This document shows positions 57,855 to 64,000 of a DNA stretch of 64,000 nucleotides, in pieces; the first letter of the stretch is position 1; each line of letters begins with the position of its first letter. The notes under the pieces were generated by a model. It saw only the letters and a list, made by a program, of their open reading frames with translations, ran no database searches and was not told where the DNA came from. The stretch is from J014 sp964486055 (GTDB taxonomy: Bacteria; Acidobacteriota; Blastocatellia; Pyrinomonadales; Pyrinomonadaceae). Both the position numbers and the translations under genes were made by a program. The DNA lies in NCBI GenBank assembly GCA_964486055.1, contig CAZALE010000001.1:434001-498000 (forward strand). The letters are read 5' to 3'.

Positions 57855-59096
57855 ATGATTTCAGCTAACAGAAAAGTAAGAGAAATGAAGCAGACAGCGC
57901 GAAGAATCTTTTTCGATTCGTCTACGCCACCGACCTGGACAGTCATTAGAGTTGTTCTAATCGCTTTTGCCTCGTGGTATTTAGCAAGCTTTTTGATTAA
58001 TATCCTAATAGCACTTCAATCGCTGATCTTTCTACTTATTCTCTCTGTATTCTTTGCATATTTGCTCAATCCTCTAATTGGCTACATTCAACTTCCTTTC
58101 GAGAGGCGTAATCTTCAGAGGTTTATGCCTCGCACCTTGGCCATTGGCATAATCTACTTAGTTTTTTTTCTCTCCCTAGCTTTAGTGATTGCAGCTCTGG
58201 TTCCAAGAGTTAGTGAGCAAGCCAGGCGTTTAGCCATAAATGTGCCTACGTATGCTGAGTCAGTTCGCACCGAGATTCAAGAACTGAGTGAGAGATATGA
58301 AAATTACAAAATTCCGGAAAATGTGCAGTCAGAACTCAACAAAAAAATTAATGAAATTGCGGCTGATGCAGCTGGGGCTATCACAAGTTTCCTAAGCGAT
58401 GCTGCGATCAGTATCGTTACTTATTTACCTTGGTTAGTTATAGTACCGATATTTTCTTTTTTCTTCCTCAAGGATGCGAATGCTCTTAAAGTATGGGTTT
58501 TACGCGCGTTTCCACCTGGCAGGTGGCGAAGCAGAGCCGAAGCACTAATGGAGGATATCAATAACACTCTTTCAGCCTACGTAAGAGCTCAGTTAGTCTC
58601 CTGTCTTCTGATCGGCATTATTTGTACAGCTGGTTTCTATGCATTTGGTATCAATTATTCTCTATTATTGGGCATACTGGCTGGAATATTCGAATTTATC
58701 CCACTTATAGGGCCTTTAACCATAGGTTTGATAGCTACACTGATCACAGGTATCACGGATTCACTGGAAAAGGCTATTTACATAGCAGTTTTTTTGATAA
58801 TTCTGAGAATAATTCACGACTATGTAACCTATCCGAGAATTGTTAAGGGCGGAGTTCACCTGCCACCTATTGTGATAATCCTTTCAGTATTGATTGGAGA
58901 AAAACTTGCAGGGATTCCTGGCGTTTTTCTCTCCATTCCAATAGCTGCTTTGATCACTGTCTTCTATAGACATGCACTTGAACACACGGGGAATACAGGT
59001 TTTCTCAATCGAATGCTCAATGAACAGAGTTCACAGCTAGAAGACTCTAAAGACATAGCTCCGGTGACTAATGAGCCTGAAAAACTGCCTAATTAG
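57855..59096 (+). CDS. AI-2E family (PerM/TqsA-like) membrane protein
   Basis: The 413-residue protein has the family's helix pattern: two N-terminal helices (VIRVVLIAFASWYLASFLI and LIFLLILSVFFAYLLNPLIG), an amphipathic periplasmic region of about 100 residues, then ALVPRVSEQARRL, and the conserved cores VPIFSFFFLKDANALKVWVL, LLGILAGIFEFIPLIGPLTI and GGVHLPPIVIILSVLIGEKLAGIPGVFLSIP. Members export small molecules or ions; AI-2 transport applies only to some. It follows the zinc-ribbon gene by 15 bp. Confidence 0.9.
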   Translation: MISANRKVREMKQTARRIFFDSSTPPTWTVIRVVLIAFASWYLASFLINILIALQSLIFLLILSVFFAYLLNPLIGYIQLPFERRNLQRFMPRTLAIGIIYLVFFLSLALVIAALVPRVSEQARRLAINVPTYAESVRTEIQELSERYENYKIPENVQSELNKKINEIAADAAGAITSFLSDAAISIVTYLPWLVIVPIFSFFFLKDANALKVWVLRAFPPGRWRSRAEALMEDINNTLSAYVRAQLVSCLLIGIICTAGFYAFGINYSLLLGILAGIFEFIPLIGPLTIGLIATLITGITDSLEKAIYIAVFLIILRIIHDYVTYPRIVKGGVHLPPIVIILSVLIGEKLAGIPGVFLSIPIAALITVFYRHALEHTGNTGFLNRMLNEQSSQLEDSKDIAPVTNEPEKLPN

Positions 59097-59130
59097 AGTC
59101 AAACATCCATCTAATTGAACTCTGATTAAT

Positions 59131-59176
59131 TTCCAAATTTTCGTAAGCTTCCAAATTTTCTTAAGGGAAAATTCGG
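59131..59176 (+). promoter_or_regulatory. Candidate enhancer (activator-binding) repeats upstream of the sigma-54 promoter
   Basis: Two 18-bp direct repeats lie side by side, TTCCAAATTTTCGTAAGC (59131-59148) and TTCCAAATTTTCTTAAGG (59149-59166), with 16 of 18 bases identical. The second also forms an inverted repeat: CCAAATTTTC (59151-59160) and GAAAATTCGG (59167-59176), nine of ten pairs. The position, about 90-135 bp before the -24 element, is where NtrC-class activators usually bind. Confidence 0.45.
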
Positions 59177-59263
59177 AAATCTAGAGATCTGGGATGCGAG
59201 TGAATGTATTCAAATATAGATATTTCAATAATATGCGATTTTCATTTTATTGCCAGATTTCAC

Positions 59264-59279
59264 TGGCATGATTATTGCA
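59264..59279 (+). promoter_or_regulatory. Sigma-54 (-24/-12) promoter of the TonB-dependent receptor gene
   Basis: TGGCATG (59264-59270) and TTGCA (59275-59279) place GG (59265-59266) exactly ten bases before GC (59277-59278), the invariant sigma-54 spacing. The expected start site is near 59290, about 45 bp before ATG 59336. Confidence 0.82.
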
Positions 59280-59335
59280 AGATAAAAGACACTCTGAGCA
59301 ACAAGCTCAAAATAGATAAATTTAGGAGGCAACAA

Positions 59336-62300
59336 ATGAGAAAGTTTGTCTTTAGCTTACTAGCTTTAGTAATGTTATCGTTAGTCGTCTTCGGGCAGTC
59401 CAATACTGGTAACCTGACGGTTAACGTAGCAGACCCGAGCGGTGTGGTTCCAGGAGCCACAGTTACCGTATTAGACAATGCTACCGGAAAAGAGAGGACT
59501 TTCGTCACAAAATCAGATGGTTCGGTCGCTGTGCCCAATCTGGATGTAGGTAGCTACACAATTAGGGTATCCGCTGAAAAGCGAAAAACAGCAGTCTTCA
59601 ACGACGTTAGAATAGAGGTAGGTAGAACTTACGTTCTAGATGTCGTACTAGAGCCTGGTGAAGTTCGTGAAACAGTTGAAGTTGTGGCTGGTACAGAATT
59701 AATAAATAGCGCCAGTGGTGAGATTTCCAGAATCATCACAAGGCGTGAGATAGTGGATTTACCCTTAAACGGCCGCAATCCCCTTCAATTGATAACTCTA
59801 CAGGCTGGAACTTCATCTAATGGCGCCACGAACACTGTAATTAATGGTCAGCGCAGTTCCTTTACCAACATCACACGCGATGGATTCAACGTTCAAGATA
59901 ACTTCATTCGTGCTAACGCTACTGATTTCGTTCCTGATCGACCTAACGTTGATGACATAGAGGAATTTGTCATAGTCAACCAAAACGCTGGTGTAGAATA
60001 TGGCTATGGAGCTTCACAAGTTAACTTCGCAACACCGCGTGGTGGTAACAGATTCCAAGGCAGCTTATTCATATACAACCGCAACTCAGAATTTACTGCC
60101 AATTCTTTCTTCAACAACTTGAACGGTATCAAAAAGCCATTTTTGAATAGAAATCAATTTGGCTTCCGTATAGGTGGACCGATTTTGAAGAATAGGCTTT
60201 TCTTCTTCGGTACATACGAAGGATTTCGTTTGCGTCAATCAACATCGATTACGAGAACAACCCTTCTACCAAATGCGAAAAGCGGTATCTTTACCTATAT
60301 AGACAATTCTGGAGTGACTAGAACCATTAATGTTCTCAGCACGGCAGGGGTATCTCCAGACCCAGTAATTGCAAGCCGTATAATCTCCAAACTTCCTGCT
60401 CCGAATAACTTCATTTCAGGTGGTGATTTTCGCAACACTGCGGGTTATTCATTTTCTCAGAAGCAAGATCAGGACAGAGAGGCAGTAACCACTCGATTTG
60501 ACTATGATGTCAATGCAAAGCACACATTGAGCACAATTTATGCATATAGAAAAGAGTTCCTGCTACGTCCTGATGTTGACAATGGCGGATTTGATACAGT
60601 TCCATTTGGTTTTCAGGCCGCTAAAACTTACACAACCAACTCGGCCTGGCGTTGGACACCCAGCGGAAATTGGATCAACGAGTTTCGTGTTGCACTGCAG
60701 CTAAGCAGGCCATTCTTTGACAGAAACAATCAACCAACTGATTTCTTCTTGTCTTTACCTTTGATTTCAAGCCCTGAGTCAACATTTCAAAAGCAAGGGC
60801 GTAACACCGCGATATGGATGGTTCGCGATGATGCAACCTGGGTCTACGGAAAACACACAATCCGATTTGGAGGACAGATATATTGGTTCCGTATAAATCC
60901 ATATGGACCACCAGCTTTTTCAAACTCCACAATCCCAACAATTACGATTGGTACCAATCCAAATACGCCTCAACTTACTGCTTCTCAATTTCCTGGTGGC
61001 ATTTCTACTGCTCAGCTCGGAGCTGCAAATAGCCTGCTAGCCTTATTAGGAGGTTTCGTAAGCAGTGTAAGCCAGACATTTAACGTCGTGGATAAAACAA
61101 GCGGTTACAAGCCAAATACCTTACCAAATCGTAGGCTTCACTACGAGCATTACTCGTTCTACATAGGAGATCAGTGGCGTATTAGACCGCGATTCACTAT
61201 AAATTACGGTACCCGCTATGAGGTTTACACCCCTCTAAGTGAACCTAGTGGGTTGGCTCTAGAGCCGGTCATTGGATCAAATCCCGATATGCTGTCCGCT
61301 ATTTTGAATCCGAATGGGACCTATAATTTCGTGGGTACAAACTTCGGTGACAATCGTTTCTTTAAACCAGACAAGAACAACATTGCTCCCAATATAAGCT
61401 TTGCATGGGCGCCGAATTTCGGTGGTCCTTTGAAATACATCTTTCCGGGTGAAGGCAAGACAGTAATTAGAGGCGGATTTAGCGTCAGTTTCGTTAACGA
61501 TGAGTTCGTTCGTTCAGCTGATAATGCTTTAGGAGCAAATCAGGGGCTGACACAGACTGTTACAGTCTCCAGCTTGAATCAGAGAGTTGCTACTTTCTCA
61601 AATCCCGTGACTACTCCGACATTCGTTGTTCCGAGAACCTATGCCCAAAATAATGCTTTGGCGGCTAACTTCGGCACAGTTTTCGCCATCGACCCAAATA
61701 TCCAGGTGCCTAGTTTGTATCAGTACAATATCGGCATCCAAAGGGAGTTGCCATTTAAGCTGGCGTTAGAGGTCCGATATGTCGGTAACCACAGTAATAA
61801 TCTGGTCAGAGGATTGGATTATAACCAGGTGATCATCAAAGAAAATGGCTTCTTGGCGGACTTCCTAAGGGCCCGTCAAAATATNNNNNNNNNNNNNNNN
61901 NNNNNNNNNNNNNNNNNNNNNNNNNNNNNNNNNNNNNNNNNNNNNNNNNNNNNNNNNNNNNNNNNNNNNNNNNNNNNNNNNNNNCAGCCCGCTGATTTGG
62001 CAATCCTATACATCGCCAATCCTGCCGTCTTTGGATCTGGTGCTAGTGGGGCTGGTCCATTTTTCTTGAGAAACTTCAATACTGGTGTTGTGGACCTCAT
62101 AGGAAACTTTGCTAGGTCTAGATACAACTCATTACAAGTAGAGCTGCGTAAGAATTTCTCTCAGGGACTCTACTTCCAATTTAACTACACGTTACAAAAG
62201 ACATTGACCGATGCTTCCGGTGTTGGTCAGACTCGTTTCGATCCTTTGATCGACAATGCTAATCGTCGAAATGAATATGCTCGCGCTGATTTTGACACTG

Positions 62301-62971
62301 AGCATGTGATCAACTTCAACGCGCTCTATGAATTGCCTTTCGGTAAAGGAAAACCGTTCTTCAACCAAGGAGGTTTAACTGACATATTGGTTGGAGGATG
62401 GCAACTCGGAGCTATCCTGCGTTTTTCAACTGGTGCACCGATTTCCATAACAGATCCGAGAGGTACGCTAAATCGTGCTGGTAGGTCAGGAAGACAAACT
62501 GCATTTTCACCACTGAGCAACTCGGAGATCTCAGGGTTAATAGGTATCTTCAGAACTCCTTGCGGTGTGTTCTTCATCAATCCAGCCGTGATTAATATAA
62601 ATCAGATAAATTTAGCCTCTGGCAACTGTACTGCTCTTGGTTCAGGACGTGGAGCCGAAGGCTTCGGACAGCCGGCATTCCCGGGACAAGTGTTCTTTAA
62701 TGTTGCACCAGGTGAAACTGGTAACATGGCTCGCAATGCATGGAATGGCCCAATTTACTACAACTGGGATCTTTCATTGCTAAAGAACATCAGATTCAGG
62801 GAAAACATGCGTCTGCAGCTTCGTGCTGAAGCTTTCAACGCATTCAATAGAACCAACTTCTTCGTTGGTGTCTTCCCGGGTAATGGCAACATCAACAGCA
62901 CGAACTTTGGCAGAATTACATCTTCTTACCCTGCCAGAGTATTACAATTTGCGGCTAGGTTTGAATTTTAA
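59336..62971 (+). CDS. Oar-like TonB-dependent outer membrane receptor (contains a 100-N gap)
   Basis: The protein has about 1211 codons as drawn. It begins with a signal peptide (FVFSLLALVMLSLVVFGQ), then a carboxypeptidase-regulatory-like domain (TGNLTVNVADPSGVVPGATVTVLD, about residues 22-100). A TonB plug comes next (DLPLNGRNPLQLITLQAGTSSNG), then a large beta-barrel ending in an aromatic residue (VLQFAARFEF), as outer-membrane proteins do. Such receptors import large ligands or act in development and secretion (Oar of Myxococcus); the ligand is unknown. AGGAGG (59324-59329) fixes ATG 59336. The N run at 61885-61984 is inside the barrel; the frame after it agrees only if the nominal gap length is accepted, so the true length is uncertain. 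Transcription is likely from the sigma-54 promoter. Confidence 0.9.
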   Translation: MRKFVFSLLALVMLSLVVFGQSNTGNLTVNVADPSGVVPGATVTVLDNATGKERTFVTKSDGSVAVPNLDVGSYTIRVSAEKRKTAVFNDVRIEVGRTYVLDVVLEPGEVRETVEVVAGTELINSASGEISRIITRREIVDLPLNGRNPLQLITLQAGTSSNGATNTVINGQRSSFTNITRDGFNVQDNFIRANATDFVPDRPNVDDIEEFVIVNQNAGVEYGYGASQVNFATPRGGNRFQGSLFIYNRNSEFTANSFFNNLNGIKKPFLNRNQFGFRIGGPILKNRLFFFGTYEGFRLRQSTSITRTTLLPNAKSGIFTYIDNSGVTRTINVLSTAGVSPDPVIASRIISKLPAPNNFISGGDFRNTAGYSFSQKQDQDREAVTTRFDYDVNAKHTLSTIYAYRKEFLLRPDVDNGGFDTVPFGFQAAKTYTTNSAWRWTPSGNWINEFRVALQLSRPFFDRNNQPTDFFLSLPLISSPESTFQKQGRNTAIWMVRDDATWVYGKHTIRFGGQIYWFRINPYGPPAFSNSTIPTITIGTNPNTPQLTASQFPGGISTAQLGAANSLLALLGGFVSSVSQTFNVVDKTSGYKPNTLPNRRLHYEHYSFYIGDQWRIRPRFTINYGTRYEVYTPLSEPSGLALEPVIGSNPDMLSAILNPNGTYNFVGTNFGDNRFFKPDKNNIAPNISFAWAPNFGGPLKYIFPGEGKTVIRGGFSVSFVNDEFVRSADNALGANQGLTQTVTVSSLNQRVATFSNPVTTPTFVVPRTYAQNNALAANFGTVFAIDPNIQVPSLYQYNIGIQRELPFKLALEVRYVGNHSNNLVRGLDYNQVIIKENGFLADFLRARQNXXXXXXXXXXXXXXXXXXXXXXXXXXXXXXXXXXQPADLAILYIANPAVFGSGASGAGPFFLRNFNTGVVDLIGNFARSRYNSLQVELRKNFSQGLYFQFNYTLQKTLTDASGVGQTRFDPLIDNANRRNEYARADFDTEHVINFNALYELPFGKGKPFFNQGGLTDILVGGWQLGAILRFSTGAPISITDPRGTLNRAGRSGRQTAFSPLSNSEISGLIGIFRTPCGVFFINPAVININQINLASGNCTALGSGRGAEGFGQPAFPGQVFFNVAPGETGNMARNAWNGPIYYNWDLSLLKNIRFRENMRLQLRAEAFNAFNRTNFFVGVFPGNGNINSTNFGRITSSYPARVLQFAARFEF
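61885..61984. other. Scaffold gap of 100 N inside the TonB receptor gene
   Basis: All bases are N. Unlike the first gap, the flanks are not duplicates of one another, so real sequence is missing. Oar-like genes are often multicopy, which would explain an assembly break here. Confidence 0.98.
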
Positions 62972-62994
62972 ACATTAAAGATTCTCACTTAGCC

Positions 62995-63030
62995 AAAGGC
63001 GGAAGCTCTACTGGCTTCCGCCTTTTCTTT
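62995..63030 (+). terminator. Terminator after the TonB receptor gene
   Basis: GGCGGAAGC (62998-63006) pairs with GCTTCCGCC (63014-63022) around seven bases and is extended by AAA/TTT. A T-rich tail follows. Confidence 0.92.
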
Positions 63031-63071
63031 ATTTGTTTTATTCTTTAATTAAAGAAAAGGAGACCAAAATC

Positions 63072-63932
63072 ATGTCATGGAAAGTCGTTATCTCAATATT
63101 TGCGTATCTTTTGTTGGTTTCTGACGTAGCGGCTCAAAAATTAACGGCGGATGAGATTGTTAAAAAGCATATCGAGGCGATCGGCAAGTCTGACGAGATT
63201 GCTAAAATTAACAATCAAACTGCTTTTGGAAACGTTTCCTTTACAGTATTGAGAGCTGGCGGCGTCGGTGGTGATGGGAAAATAGTTATCTCATCTGAGG
63301 CCAGGAAGTTTCTACTGGGAATGAGTTTTCAAATTCCGAACTACAGACTTGAGACAATGGTTTTCGATGGAAAGGACTATAAAATCTCTTATGTGATGAA
63401 TAATGCGCGCTCGCAGTTAGGGAATTATATTTTCAGATATTCAGAGATTCTAAAGGAAGGACTATTAGGCGGTGTGCTCTCAACTGGTTGGGCACTTCGC
63501 AGGCTGAGCGAGACTGGTGCTAAGATACGCCTGGATGGAACGAAGAAAATAAAATCAGAGACCGGAGATTCGGAAACTGAAAGGGACGTATATGTGATAA
63601 ATTACGTACCTAAATCTGGTTCTGATACTGAAATTCGTATTTTCATTGACAAGGAAAACTTTCAACACTTGAGAACTGAATACAGACGCATAATTTCTGC
63701 CTTGCAGGGCGCCACTCCGGATGCATCAGCTAGTAGAAGAGAAAGGCGAGAGATTTTAATAGAAGATTTCTCTAATTTTAAACGTGTAAACAACCTGAAT
63801 CTTCCTCAGAAGTACAAAATTTACTTGATGATTGAAGGGCAATCTCAAACTCTGGAGTATGAATGGAAAGCTGTTTTCTCGAATTTTTACTTTAATCAAC
63901 AGCTCGATCCTGACTCATTCAAAGTTAAATGA
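63072..63932 (+). CDS. Exported protein of unknown function, LolA/outer-membrane-lipoprotein-sorting-like
   Basis: The 286-residue protein has a signal peptide (MSWKVVISIFAYLLLVSDVAAQ) followed by LTADEIVKKHIEAIGK, an opening common in periplasmic lipoprotein-carrier-like proteins. The rest is predicted beta-rich (GDGKIVISSEARKFLLGMSF, RLETMVFDGKDYKISYVM, EIRIFIDKENFQHLRTEYRR). No lipobox is present. It starts 40 bp after the terminator of the TonB receptor gene, and AGGAG (63058-63062) lies nine bases before the ATG. It may process or sense something connected with the receptor; function is not established. Confidence 0.72.
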   Translation: MSWKVVISIFAYLLLVSDVAAQKLTADEIVKKHIEAIGKSDEIAKINNQTAFGNVSFTVLRAGGVGGDGKIVISSEARKFLLGMSFQIPNYRLETMVFDGKDYKISYVMNNARSQLGNYIFRYSEILKEGLLGGVLSTGWALRRLSETGAKIRLDGTKKIKSETGDSETERDVYVINYVPKSGSDTEIRIFIDKENFQHLRTEYRRIISALQGATPDASASRRERREILIEDFSNFKRVNNLNLPQKYKIYLMIEGQSQTLEYEWKAVFSNFYFNQQLDPDSFKVK

Positions 63933-64000
63933 ACTAACAAAGCTTCGCACTAGAAGAATTTTCCTCAATTCTGCTTACAGGCGGGCTGTGTAAATAGCTT

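Overview
The window is one chromosomal stretch of a low-GC (about 40% by eye), didermic, heterotrophic bacterium. An Oar-like TonB-dependent receptor with an N-terminal carboxypeptidase-regulatory-like domain, large secreted proteins with FG-GAP/VCBS-type repeats (motif DxDGDG), a parallel beta-helix protein, CHRD-type domains and a PilS/PilR-like pair working with sigma-54 together suggest an Acidobacteriota-type (Blastocatellia-like) lineage. That taxonomic placement is inference; there is no rRNA gene in the window. Two 100-N runs (2639-2738 and 61885-61984) show that this is a scaffold. No CRISPR array, insertion sequence, prophage or rRNA was seen. One tRNA (Gln, TTG) is present. Layout. 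1-1771 (minus): end of a histidine-degradation operon, hutI then hutH, with hutH cut by the window edge. 1921-2574: a cyclic-dinucleotide (GEMM-I class) riboswitch whose closing stem covers the ribosome binding site of a secreted CAP/SCP-domain protein. 2584-2793: a scaffold gap flanked by two identical 55-bp copies. 3083-9134: core genes ispE, tRNA-Gln, prs, rplY(ctc), pth, rpsF, rpsR, rplI, dnaB. 9466-11118 (minus): DoxX and an orphan ATP-grasp protein. 11323-15916: nadK and a giant secreted FG-GAP protein. 16128-17699 (minus): rpoN. 17959-23808: a tandem of two exported proteins, a subtilase and a beta-helix protein. 24108-26527: MoxR ATPase and DUF58 protein. 26517-29947 (minus): a DUF2520 dehydrogenase-like protein, a PEGA/OmpA protein and a MOT1-type molybdate/sulfate transporter. 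30075-34677: aminotransferase, GH3 (NagZ-like) and a PLP decarboxylase. 34824-38455 (minus): a cytosolic helical-repeat protein and a CHRD plus FG-GAP secreted protein. 38888-42115: 3-hydroxyanthranilate dioxygenase divergent from trpC-trpF-trpB. 42337-44756: cobalamin adenosyltransferase and an M1 (LTA4-hydrolase-like) peptidase. 44777-46929 (minus): trmH, a small winged-helix/coiled-coil protein and a ROK glucokinase. 47081-47524: bacilliredoxin. 47807-50972 (minus): PilS/PilR-like two-component pair. 51078-53831: aconitase. 54030-59096: DMT permease, glycosyltransferase, DUF218 protein, zinc-ribbon/PH protein, AI-2E-type permease. 59336-63932: Oar-like TonB receptor behind a near-consensus sigma-54 promoter, then a small exported protein. 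Working together: most of the DNA is housekeeping (translation, replication, cofactor and amino-acid metabolism) interleaved with an unusually large secreted and envelope complement. Two regulatory elements stand out: the riboswitch in front of the CAP protein and the sigma-54 promoter with candidate enhancer repeats in front of the TonB receptor. The window itself supplies RpoN and one candidate NtrC-class activator for the latter. Two genes (nadK, rpoN) have -10 boxes so close to the start codon that leaderless mRNAs are likely.
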